From NCBI GenBank assembly GCA_021401465.1, contig JADDMT010000053.1, positions 62,001-126,000 on the forward strand: a stretch of 64,000 nt of DNA, written 5' to 3'. The notes under the pieces are model-generated. The model had not been told where the DNA came from and did no database searches. It worked only from the letters and a program-made list of their open reading frames with translations. Made by a program: the position numbers and the translations under genes. This DNA is from Teratosphaeria epicoccoides. Its lineage: Eukaryota; Ascomycota; Dothideomycetes; Mycosphaerellales; Teratosphaeriaceae. This document shows, piece by piece, positions 10,435-22,044 of the stretch (positions are counted from its first letter, which is position 1; the number at the start of each line of letters is the position of its first letter).

Positions 10435-13400
10435 TTCGCAACGGATTGAACATCACTAAGGCGGCTGATCAAAGCTGAAGTGGCATCGATGATGTGGATT
10501 CCTACTTTGGTCCAAAAGAATCTGGTTACTGCCACGCTTTCAGCGAGGCGTCGTGCTCCGCACCCGACTCTACGCTCTGCTACGTAAGATCAAGGTCTTG
10601 TACTCTGCTGAGCGTGCCTCCGCATGTGAGGAGCTGAGCCGACGGCCGGCAGCGCGTCTACGCTGTCAGATTACCCCTTCGAGTATCCCGCGGCGGATCC
10701 TTATCTCGGCTAAATTCATGAATGGAAAGTTCGGTATTATTTGGGCTGATAGCTATAGCCTATATAGAAGCAGCTTTGCCATTTCATCGAGCATGTTGTG
10801 CGATGAGAGTCCTGCATCCCAATCTGCGCATCCCAATCTGCGCGTACCAATCTGCGGCCGTCGGACTCGCGACCCAATGGCTCCATAGCCGAAGCCACAT
10901 TCTGAACCTTCTCAATGCGGCCGTGTTGGCTCGCGATCTCGAGGCGCTGATACCATTGGCCCCAGGACCTGCTTCTGACTGGACATGCGCAATGTCTTTC
11001 AGCCAATGGATGATGCACCAATCCTCACTGAGACGTGAAGTCGCCGGTTCCTGCGCCCTACCTGATACTCCCTCCAAAGAACCTATTTCTGCATCGACAG
11101 CCTAGCGTGAGCCGTACCGCTTTGCCAGCAATACCAAACCGTGTTCATCTTCTGAGACACGCGATGGACGAACGACTGAAGGGTCTTCTCCGCGTATCAA
11201 CCCGGCGTTGCTATGGCTTCACGGAAAGCACTCGACCGATCCACGGCCTGTCCTTATGAGTGAGCCGCGCCGCAAGCGACTTTACTTTGTGCAGTGGGAT
11301 CTTGCATGTTTGATCTCTGCTTCAGGATCTGAAGAGATGCTCTAACATCTGATGGCCTGCCAGAGAGTGTCGATGCGGCCAGCGAGCGAGTACTTGGAAG
11401 CGACATGAGGCTTGGGTCCCACGACGATAGGCTTGCTGCAGAAAACTCTCACCCTCTGAATGTCGATGGTGTGCGCTGAAGCTTTGATACTCCTCTGAGC
11501 ATGGAACGCAGCTTTAAAATATCTGCTGCTTGCTGCAAATCGCAGATGCTGGTCGATCAAATTTCAAGCTCACATGGTCTGGTTGCTGAGGCGAGGGACA
11601 GACAGCACAAATCACGGTCAGATCAGTGGCTTTTGAAGCTGCGCAGTGCGGAGCGACGTCTGTCGTCCTCTGTGGCTGCTTTCTCATAAATCCGAGCGGT
11701 CCTTTCTGGTCCTGTCGTCTCGGGAGCCATGGACGCGCAGTCACACCTGTTCTTCAAAAGTCGGACGGAAATCTGTATCGTTCGATTGTCGAAGAGATCG
11801 ATCTTGCGTTATTGCCATCGATCAATGACAGCGTCAGGGTGTCCCTCTTCAAATGCGTTGTTTGGGCGCGGTGTTACCACTCGATCAGTCATAAGCCCAG
11901 TTTGCTGTTTTACCACCGCTCTTCGGGTCAGAATGCGTTCACATTGGGCAGCCTACGGTCGACGCACCATTATTAATGCAAATTTAATTTAGAGGACCGT
12001 TATGTTTCAAATGTGCACGGCTGAGGACAACCTTATGTGTCCGTCACTCCGACTCCAATGACGCAGCTTTGCAGCTGCAGAACCGGACCGTTGTTGAATT
12101 CGCTCTACAGCAAGTATGCTATCTCCCGAATCTGTTCGACAAACTTGCATCGAGCCAGGTGTTGGCAATATCTTCTTCAAGATCTGATCCACGAGCTCGA
12201 GTAACCGCAGCGTCTTCAAGCAGTTAATAAGGTTGCTGATAAGAAACGCCTTTGCTCGCTGAAACGAGGTAAGATTGATGCATGTCTCGCTCGCGCCGTC
12301 CGGTTCGCAGCTCCGGCCGATTTATCTCGGTATCACTGCATCATGACAGTCTGCTCATGCATGCACGTAAGCGAGAGTCTAGGTCTCGCCGTTTGTGATC
12401 AGACTGCTGATATCTCGATAAAGCTCAGACATGATTGCCTATAGCGAAAGGATGAGAGTTACTCACTGGTCAACTAGACTAAGTATGCAAGGTAAGCACT
12501 TAGTTGCCGCGGTTGTCTGCATCTCCTATCGAACTATTGTCCGATCACTGTCTCCTGCTCGGCATGGACATAGCGGAGCTACAGATGCAGACTAAACTAG
12601 ACAATGCTACTTGGTCTTCACTGTTGATCCCGTGAAGACTCGATAGGCGCACAGCGATTCTGCACTGGACGTTTCGGTATGCTGTGAGGTGCTCTCGAAC
12701 TCAGTCTTGCAATGTAATGCCAAAATTCGTCAAGGCAGCTGTTGCTTTGGCTGCATTGCGAGGTTGTTAAGTCACTGCTCCAAAGCACTGCAATAAACTA
12801 TAGAATGAAGGAAACACTTGGCATCACCGCGCAGCACCCGACGTTGATCGGAGCACAATAATGGAGTTTGCATCGCTCCCACTGCAGCCCGTGTCGAAAC
12901 AACCACAAGGATGCATCCGCGCCTAATAGTGCTGCAGAGTTTCGCGGCGTCTGCGCGCGCCGCTCCTTGTTGTATACGGACCAGATTAAAACAGTGCAGG
13001 TGGGTTTCGACCAGGACGAATACGTATTCCAATCGTCATTAGCCGTTCCAGCCCTGAGCACTAAGGCAGACACTACAACAGCGATAGGCTGGACATGGCG
13101 CCATGCTTACCATCAGATCTCGATGATTGTCAAGCGGTAAGGCAGGTCAATCATGGCTGCGCCCCCGTTTTCATTATTGTTGTCGTTGCGATCATAGAGA
13201 TGGCAGAGTGCGTGAAGTTCTGGGATTATGGCTCCGGGCCGATTATCGTGTCTTTCAGTCTGCTCTGCCCGTAAGCTAACCTAATCACACCATGAGTAGT
13301 AGGCTAGTAGCGTCTCTGACTCAATTTTGCTGTACAAAATTCCTACTTCTAATTCCGGCCGGCTGCCTGAGCAGAACAAGAATGACCGTCAGTCCGCGAG

Positions 13401-16400
13401 CTGAGAAGCAGGCTCAACGTTCGCCCAGTCCTCTGCGTGTCTGCGACGCGGCATCCTTCACGTCGCTCACATGCCGAAGATCGAGATCCAATCCAAGCGG
13501 TCAAGAACTTGGTGGCTGGGAAGGCGGGTAGGGAATCCAAGAACTCCAAAGAGGCTTCAATCTCCACTCCGGCAAGCTCTTTGGAATCGCAATACGTTGC
13601 GACATAACGATTAGTGATCTCTAGTATAGCTGAAGTTTAACCAATGATGCGGGGCGGCCGCCGTCTAGGGGAAGACCCTGCGGACCAAACCTTGATCGTC
13701 CCCGGTGCATTAGTTCAAAAGATGAGGACGAGGCCTAAAGTTAGCGTCTGGTTGTTTTCATGCAAGGTAGGCAAGGTGGCACAGGGTTCGCCTGCCTGCG
13801 CAATCCATGGAGTTTTGAGAAGCTTCAAAGACCACGATGCCCTGCTGTCAGCCGATCTGGGCTGAATGGACGCGCCACAAGCGCAGAGATTGACCCCGTG
13901 GCAAGGGCGTGCTTGTTATCGCCGTCGCGGTACGTCAATATTGAAGCCCTCCGCAACGCACCTCGACGATCGTTCCGGTGAGCCGCATGGCCACCGAGTC
14001 GGTCGAGAAGGCTGCCTGGCTCCGATGCTATAGATCGCGGAATTCCAGTCCCACGAGTGCATCTTATTATCAGGAAGCAGCTCGTGTTCCAACACTCCTA
14101 CACTCTGCATGTGCGTGTAAGCCGCGCGCCGAAGTAGAAAGCTTGTAGATGGACGCCAGCCAGGGACGTGGTTGTTCTACAGTCTCGGTCTAGCTTCGAG
14201 TGTGAAACTTCCTCCACACTGCAGCTGCATGCCCCGAAGGTTGCTGCGAGAGGCGTCGACCCGCGATAAGGCCTATTCTCTAGAAGCATGGATGCCATCG
14301 AACAGAGTCGTCGCAGGCTGGCATCTGGCAATAGCTGTCTCGAGCAAGCGTTGCAGTGGTTGTGCACGATCATCGGCTGCTGCCAAGTGAACAAGGTTGA
14401 TCCACGGAGTCAGCTCTCGTCAAGCAGGCCAGCCCAGGGAGATAGCAAGTCAAACCAGATCGTCCATACAGCAAATGCGCGTCTGGAATGCATTAGCCGA
14501 GGGATATTATCAGACGTCGAAGCGGGTGACACTCAAGGCATGACTGCATTATTGCAGATCGATGCCAACGATACATCAGTGACTCTATCAATCATCCAAC
14601 CAGCCGACCAATACGGAGACTTATTGCTTGACGATCGAATCGACGTCGCTGTCGTGAAAGACGTCGTCGGTCAACTTCGCTTGGTCACCAAGTTGGTCGG
14701 CCAACTGATTCACCCACTCGAGAGCTTTGCGCTGAATGATGTAACCAGAAATTGCCATGCCGAATAAACTTTGGTCCCAAGCTGCCAGCCGCCGGATCAT
14801 CCTCGCGGGTCCAGGCAGTCGTCAGCATGGGCGGCGTCAGCCTTTTTCGGAGACTAACCCTGATATTGGGTGCGACCAAGAAGATTCAAGGGAGTACCAC
14901 ATCGGAAGAACCTCAAACCAAGAATCACAAAGTATTCAATTCACGCCGGTCTCGAAATCTGCAAAGTGGCGTCTACGGAAAGCATTGCACTAGAGCCAAT
15001 ATGGACAACGGATCTGTACGACCAGGGTACCCCGTTGCGGTCACCATCTCGGCTTTTCTGGATTCATCCATCGTCGAGTGCCTTCCCATTATGGCCATCG
15101 TCCCATGGGTTCGCTTGTGCAGTAGTGACCTCTTGCCCTTTTGCACCAGTAGTGGACACCCATCCTCTCGCAGAACCTGAGATGATGTAGCATGATCGCT
15201 TACATGGACAGTACGTATACTGTTTCTGGCATGGCGACGACAATCCATGGCGCTTATCCTAGACCGTCCACGAGCCACGTCCTAAGCTCCTGGACCAGAT
15301 CGATCCTTGCGGGATCTCAGACCGGCTCCGAACGAGCAAGGAACCCGACAGCTATAGCCCAGCAGACAACCCTGACCTTGGACACATCGTCCAGCTAATT
15401 GAAGGATGAGCCGGGCTTTCCTCGCTGTCGTCGGTCTCCCAGAAACCCAGTTTCCAGCAGTCCGAAAACGGATAGTTATTCGACCAATATCAGTACACTG
15501 CACGTAGTATTTGGCACAGATCTCGCCGCTCTGCAGCATCAGTAGGGTAATCAGTGTTTTGGAAACTAACATTGTTGACACGAATCACATCAACTCAGCT
15601 CCAGGGCGGCTCGCTTGTCCAATCTGCTGCCACGCGACTGACATTGCCTCGTCGTGAGTGCAGTATGCCATTTATATTTTGTGATGCGGTCCGCTGAGTG
15701 AAGAAGGGGTCGAGCACGTGGGATCCGAGGATAGAGTCTCATAGAAGCGCTAATATGTTCTAGCAAGCCACATGCGGAAAGCTCGTCTGTCCCAGAACAA
15801 GCCTCTTCCGACGATCCACGCACGGAGGCGATCTGGCTGGTCAGGTACCCTGAACGCCGTTTACTTCTTTGACCGTTGCGAAGCTCGCATATTCTTGTCG
15901 CACCATTGGTCGCTGAGGCAAGCTCCAGATCAGCCTGACAGGATGCGCTACCGGGGCCACTTCTGCAAGGCACTGCAAGTCTGCCAAGCTACCGTGGTGC
16001 CCTGTGCTGCTGCTTGACTACTGTGCTCGTGCGTCAAGCAGCCATCGGGCATCGACCACCCGGACGTCTCTTCTCCTCCTCTGTGACAGCATCGCGCAAT
16101 TATCGAACGAGCGCCCCATCGGCCATTGCTTCTCGGCCATAGCTTGTCTATTAGTACGGATACTACCTCGACCCCCCCTCCTGCAGCTCATCGCTTCCTT
16201 TCATCGATTAAATTAAAGCAGCACTCAATGCTTTCTTAGACAATCGGTCACACAGCACGAGAGTCATCCACGTTCAATACTTGGCACTCATCTGGAACGC
16301 TGCTGAATCGGCTTTACCGATCTCTGGAACTTGACGTGCCTGCAACCCGATTTGCAACGGTCTGCGATCTGTTCCAGCACATGCTATCCTTGGTCCAACA

Positions 16401-16486
16401 CAACAACGCCGCGGCCACAGTTCCCCATGACTTGCGTAGTGGCGTCGTCTTGGCACCCATTCGGCGACAGTAATCCATGGTCTCCA
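10435..16486. other. 6-kb gene-poor region upstream of the bZIP gene
   Basis: No intact gene is recognised. Short frames overlap on both strands with no domains. A coding-like but interrupted minus-strand stretch lies at about 14631-15190 and is listed separately. A plus-strand frame at 14288-14767 overlaps its 3' end and is probably fortuitous. There is no inverted-repeat transposon, no AT-rich island and no microsatellite. The last several hundred bases before 16487 likely hold the bZIP promoter and 5' UTR; the short frame 16004-16216 could act as an upstream ORF if transcribed. Confidence 0.4.
14631..15190 (-). pseudogene. Decayed gene fragment, family unidentified
   Basis: On the minus strand several segments read as ordinary protein but in different frames and broken by stops. 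The 5' segment (about 15190-14970) includes EVTTAQANPWDDGHNGKALD, an in-frame TGA, then HIGSSAMLSVDATLQ. The next contains FEVLPMWYSLESSWSHPISG. A possible 57-bp intron (donor GTTAGT near 14865) leads to RLAAWDQSLFGMAISGYIIQ and EWVNQLADQLGDQAKLTDDV, ending in TAA at 14631. Some breaks could be TGG to TGA or CGA to TGA changes. I do not recognise the family. It may instead be a real gene whose introns I cannot place. Confidence 0.3.
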
Positions 16487-17854
16487 ATGAATCCCAACAT
16501 ATCCTCATCGAATCATGTTAGCTTAGAGCGGCAGGTCTCTCACGACTACCTGTCATCAGGTTCCGAGTCCCGAAAGCCATCAAGTACCTCGTCCGGAAAG
16601 AAACGAGCATCGAGAGCCGGAACGCGAAGTGTCTCGACGTTATCGGCAGCACAGCTAGAAAGAAAACGAGCAAATGATCGCGAGGCGCAACGAGCCATCC
16701 GGCAACGGACAAAGGATCACATTGACCACCTGGAGAGGACTGTCAGTGATCTGCGAGGCAGCCAGGAAGCGCACGAGAAGCTGGTTGCAACTACCCAACA
16801 ACGGAATCGGGAGCTTGAAGAAGAAAACGCATTCCTTCGCAGCAAGCTCAGTGAATCGGGATTCAGCTACAATGTCACCGCCGAACGTATGGCACTCCCG
16901 TGATACAGCTCATACTGTGAAAGCCGATCTAACGATTTGTAGGGCATGGATCAGGGCCAAGTCTGCTTTCAGTACACTCCTCTACTTCACCGAACGCGGC
17001 ACATCCCTCGACTATCGGAGCGAGTATCGGTCGACCAGCTTCTGCGTCAGCACCAAGAGCATTATCTCTTGCGACTTCGCAGTCTTCAAGCTCGCGCCCC
17101 GATTCGTTTCAACAAGGCCCCGGTTTCGTGACTGGGCCCCAGTCGGCCGCCGTGTCTGCGAGCGTGATGTCTGCAGCCCCTACAATGGCAGCGTGGCGAC
17201 CTCAAGAAGGTACGTACCAAGGCTTGGAATCAGTTTCCGCCCCAGGCGCGTGTCAAGAATGGCTGGGCTGATTGTTATCCAGGATGGACGTCGAGTGCGC
17301 AGCCATACAACTGGTCTGGAGCCCAGGAGTCGCGATCGCAAAGCTTTGATCAGCAACATTCGCAACCCCAAGCTCACCCAACAACGGCATACTCACATAC
17401 AATCCCAGGCTTCTCCCCTGGGCCCTCAGCTCCCCCACAAGCATACCACCCACCACAGCTTCCCCCGACCGCAGAATACCAGAATATGGCTGTGACCAGT
17501 CCAGCCAGTTTCCAGACTGGGGAGCAACAGAGCTTTTCACACTCTCAAGCGCAGCAAGGGTTTGCTGCAACGGCAGCGCAACCGACCGCGGCCTACTCGC
17601 AACAGCATCCGCCCCAACCCCAGCCTTACCAACCACCGACCTTCCAAATGGGCCCGATGCAGGTACCACCCTCGCCGGCTGGCGAGTACACATCTTCGCA
17701 CGGACCAATGCAACCGCCGCCGATTCCAACCACTACGTACCACCAAGCACCAGTGGAAGCTCACTATGCCTCTCAATCGCAGTCGGACCCGTTGCCGTTC
17801 CGTGACGACACTGGAGCACATGCATACGCGTTAACGCACTACTCTGCTGGATGA
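16487..17854 (+). CDS. Fungal bZIP transcription factor, atypical basic region
   Basis: Three exons: 16487-16886, 16943-17209 and 17283-17854, joined by introns of 56 bp (branch CTAAC, acceptor TTGTAG) and 73 bp (donor GTACGT), giving 412 residues. The start is the ATG of MNPNISSSNHV; an in-frame ATG 60 bp upstream is also possible. The basic region (about residues 57-76) reads ERKRANDREAQRAIRQRTK and runs into a heptad pattern with Leu at about 82, 89, 110 and 117 (the two middle heptads carry His and Thr), so it should bind DNA as a dimer. The position normally held by the invariant bZIP Asn (in N-x-x-A-Q-R-A) is Asp, as in a known fungal class with NDREAQR. The C-terminal half is Ser-rich, then Gln/Pro-rich, suggesting an activation domain. 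Target genes are unknown. Confidence 0.88.
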
Positions 17855-20252
17855 GGGCCGAGCGCCCAAACACTAGGCACAGGCTGAGAACACGGCACAG
17901 CAAGTGCGCAACGCCTGACAGCTTCCATTGGATCTGGATACTTCATCGAAGAGCGGTCCGCATTTAATGCGATCGCGCAACTTTCGTCCCACCATCTGTC
18001 CTCTTCTGGATGCGACAGCATTTGGATGTTCCGATCAGTCAGCTCAACACTCCAAGCAATAGCATGGATGGTCCACATCGTGGATGGCACAAATGCAAGG
18101 TGTGTGTGATGAGCATGCTGTCGAACAATTGTATGCGCAAGCTCCAAACTCAGGTTCAAAGCCACGGCAAGCGACTCGATCCCACCGGCCCCCCGGCTCC
18201 GACGGGACTGGGTTGTTATTTACCTGGGCATCTGGGCATCTGACCAGAGCGGGGAAGCTGCAGCCCTAGTCACTCGCCCGAAGGCTCTTCTAGAGCAAGG
18301 TTCGTGGTGTCGGAAGGCCGAAGTTTATACGCAGCAGAACTGGACTGTGCCGTGTTGTTATGATTGATTCTACGGCGAAAGGCATCTACAGCTGTGCCTT
18401 GTGCACCATGTCGTTGTACAGCTCACTGCGATTCTCCACCGGCCATGGCATTGCCAAGTTGCATGGCGTTATCCGGCTGACTGTGTTCGTGCGGCGTTGG
18501 TCTCATCCTCAACCTGACCACTTGTACCATTATCATGACTATCGGCAGCGATAGGGAAGCGATCGATACCCCAAGGCACTGTCTGTATTTTACCAGAATA
18601 GGAAAACTTGATTGTTTGCAGACTATTGCTGCTGCCACTGTTGCATTGCTCCTCTCTGCTCTCGGTGATCGCGCTCAGCGGCCGCGATTCCCCAGCAAGG
18701 CCTTGATCGATCACTATGTATTTTGAGTTCGTGTTGGGCAGATTGTAAATGCAGCGCGCAGAAGTTTCAAACGTAGTGCGCTCGACTCGCCGCATGCCTC
18801 TGCCCTGCGGCGAGCGGATGATGGTCCAAACGCTCCAAATCACGCCTGACCTGAACGCGCAAGCGATTGGACACAGAATGATATTCTGCTTCGCAAGCGA
18901 ATAAGATGGCAATGGGGAGAGTAGCGCGGGGATCGAGCAATTCTCTGCGAGCGGATTCTCTCCCCATCGTCGGTGGGTCCGTTGCGAAATGCCTTGCGCG
19001 ATGTCTGGAAAGTTGCGCCGGCGGCGCCGGACAACGACTCGGCCCTCGGCGTCACGGCGTGGCGACCGTTTCCTCCAGATGTCAGTAACTAGTCGCAATT
19101 ACAACTAAAACCGCTCAAATCAAGAGCACGCGAGCCCGTCTATCCGTGGCGGAGAGCTTGGCATATGCCCTGGCAATCAGGAATCAAAGAACAAAACACG
19201 TTTTCGTCTCACGCGCTAAATATCAGACTTCTGGCGGATGTAGAAGGGCGATCTCGACCGCTTCCCAGATTACACGCAGTTCTGGATGCAAGCTCGCCCA
19301 CGTGATCTGCCGCATCCGGAGCGGTATCGACGTGTCTGTGCAGGATGAGTGAGGATGATGGACCCCAGGAAGCTCGATCGCGCTCTGAAATGAGAAAATG
19401 CCGCTGGCCAGACGGCCGGCAAGCACCAAGCAATCTCCTGTACTTTTGCGACGGTGTAACCGGCTGTCTTCAAGGGCTACCCCCATCGGAAATGCCGCAA
19501 GGTCCCACATTTAGAAGAAGCTGTGGATGAAGTTTGGATGTCAGCAGTATGATCCCTTGCGCCTGCATGCGGGAAGACAATAATGCTCAATAATCCCCAG
19601 GGGCAGGCGTTGCCATTGCGTGGGTGTAGAAGGCACAGCTGCTCCGACTGCGCCGCGGAGATTGGCGTCAGCTCTGGGAAGGTTCTCGAGTGATGATGAT
19701 CGTGCTGCAAGTTCTGCAATCTGACGAAGCTCGCTGGCGGCGATCAACAGCCTTAGGCACGGCGCCAGTCGACGCGATACACCCGACTCCAACCCAGCCA
19801 CAACGGCGCCCATGCCTGGATCCGCGCGTCCGAAGGATTACAACCACATGTATGCAGGTGTACCCAACCGACCAACCCAGCGATGATACCAGATATGTTA
19901 TTGAGCTAGAGATTCAGCACTGTCATCGCTCAGCTTTTACTTTGGTTCCTGCCGCTGAAACAACCGACCGTGCATTTCGACACCATCTTGACCAAATTGC
20001 ATTATTATTATCGAAGGCATTGTAAGCATCGCCAGATGACTGATCTACATTGCATGTTCGAGAATTTGTAAATGCAATTGAAGCCATCGGGTCTTGATCC
20101 GCTGAGCCTACGGCTACCGTATGTCGCTCTGCATTAGCGTTCCGACTCTGCGAACGCAACTGATCTGCATTAGCAGACTGCCATCTTCCGATGCTGCAGC
20201 AACGCCGCACTCAAGTGCATTATTCTGTCTTGCGCGTCTGCATGTGCGCCAC
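17855..20252. other. Convergent gene-poor spacer
   Basis: About 2.4 kb between the 3' ends of the bZIP gene and the oxygenase gene. Small frames on both strands (longest 18469-19098 minus) have no recognisable domain and look fortuitous. No tRNA, transposon ends or tandem repeats were seen. Confidence 0.4.
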
Positions 20253-21387
20253 CTAATGCTTTCGCTGCTGTCGACGAATCTCCCTCAGCTCCTCAGGATA
20301 CCATCTTTCGCCAACGTCGGGATGGCTTTTGATTCGATTCACAAGGCTATTATTGGGCTTCATATGTTAGCAAACGACGCCGACGGCAGGTCCAACGGAT
20401 CATGACTTACGTGGCCTCGCCTAGATGCGACCAACGGCCCTTCACGAAGGTGAATTCTACGTCGTCTTTCCGCCCGCCTTCTTGCGCAATGGTTTCCCTT
20501 TTCAGAACACGGACATGATGTGGTATGTCCATCGATTCGAACTTCGCGTCGTACGAGACGCCCTGGAAGAATGGAATGCTGTAGCGTGCACCTGCGCCAG
20601 CCTCGGGGGACAGCACTCTGTGCGTCGTGCTGGCACACACACCCCCAGTCAAGGCTTCTAGTCCTTGCCCAATAGCCACCACGAGCGTGCCACGAATGGG
20701 CGGACAATCAATCCATGCGCCTTGCGTATTCTGCGCCTGCAGCCCTCGATGTTCACTCGCTTGCAGCAGGTAAGACGTTAACATGCTGTCTTTGTGCGGT
20801 CCCACGCCCTGCCCGACCCCATCACCGACATCCGGGTACTTCACAACCTTCAATTTGTGCTGCTGATCCTGGTCGAGGAAGATGTCAAACGCTGTGGATG
20901 GCATATCGAGGCTCTCGGCTATGAGACTGGTGAAGAAGATGCTAATGGCGGACATTTGCTTCATGTATTCCTCGAAGACTCCACGGAACTTCGGGAGGTA
21001 AGTCGCGCTTGGCCACTGATTGGGACCAAAGAGATGGTAATACAAGGGATCACTCGCTTTCCTCACGGCATGCGGCGTGCCCAGGTCTAATTGCTCTCGC
21101 CAGTCTGCTTTGCACGCTGTTATTTCATTGCCGAGCCTAGAGTAGCCCAGAAAGCTTGGCTCGTTCTTCATCTCGATTGCCAGCTTCTCATCCTCTGGGA
21201 GATCAAAGAATTTGATGCCTTGCTCACAAGTTTCGTCGAAGAGCTCCTGGTCGATGCCGACGTTTTCGAGGTAGAGAAATCCGACGTACAATAGGGCGCG
21301 CCTCAGCTGCTGCAGGAAAGCCGGCTTGGTCCTGGCGTCTCTAGCCTCCGAAAGGTCAAGAATCGGTATCTCTTCGAAGGCAGCCAT
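20253..21387 (-). CDS. 2-oxoglutarate/Fe(II) oxygenase, isopenicillin-N-synthase-like
   Basis: Two exons: 20411-21387 and 20253-20346, with a 64-bp intron (donor GTAAGT, branch GCTAAC, acceptor AATAG). The join restores the family's C-terminal block, GEATLVNRIKSHPDVGERWY, and gives 356 residues. The N-terminal DIOX_N-like part runs from IPILDLSEARD through GFLYLENVGI; the jelly-roll core carries His198-x-Asp200 (GVGPHKDS), His256 (STTHRVLSP) and RYSIPFF for 2-oxoglutarate. The start is the ATG of MAAFEEIPIL, since upstream residues do not fit the family. Such fungal enzymes hydroxylate or desaturate small molecules; the substrate cannot be told. There is no biosynthetic cluster around it, so a secondary-metabolite role is not supported by context. 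Confidence 0.9.
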
Positions 21388-22044
21388 GGTGCTGTCAACT
21401 CGGCACTCTGATTCTTCCCACTTGAATTGGATTGCCGCCGCGCCAGCAGCATTGCAATGCCCAATTCGCTCCTTCCCAAACCGACAAAAGCCGGTGTCCA
21501 GATCACTTCCACAGGACCCAGAATCCAATGGCCGTCAAAGCTGTTGCTTTGGTGACGAAGAGCGCGAGAAATGCACCGAGCAAGATGGGCTCCATGTTGT
21601 CCAAGATCGTTCGCGATCAACCGCTATTATCACGCATCGGAGACCAGAAGATCAGTGCGGGGTATGGAGCTTTAGTATCGAATGGACGCGGGGTCCCACT
21701 TCTGACGTGATGGCAGAGAAGGTGAGGCTGTCGTTGTCGATGTGTTGGCTGGCAACGCGGTCGGGGATGACTTCTCCACATGAGGCCTTGCTTGTACAGT
21801 GAGGCGGAGTGCACGCATGTCGAGCATCTGCACGACGACAGGTGGTGTGAAAAGCGGTGACCAGCGCATCGCCAGGGATCAGCTGTATACTGTCAAGCGC
21901 AGAGGATTCATAGTGAGATGCACAACATTGGCTTTGCTGTTTTCTCGCAAAAGATGCATAGGATCAGTTGATCAATGCATGGCATTCGGGTGCAGGGCAA
22001 TGGTCATGCATGGCGTTGGGTTGAATAGGAATTCGGTGAGAGGC
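21388..22044. promoter_or_regulatory. Promoter region of the oxygenase gene and 3' flank of the F-box gene
   Basis: About 657 bp. Both neighbours are on the minus strand, so this holds the 5' region of the oxygenase gene and the 3' end of the upstream F-box gene. No specific factor site is claimed, and the short frames are not convincing genes. Confidence 0.35.

Noticed and set aside
14288..14767. 159-codon plus-strand frame
   Set aside because: No recognisable domain, and it partly overlaps the minus-strand coding-like relic, so it is probably a shadow.
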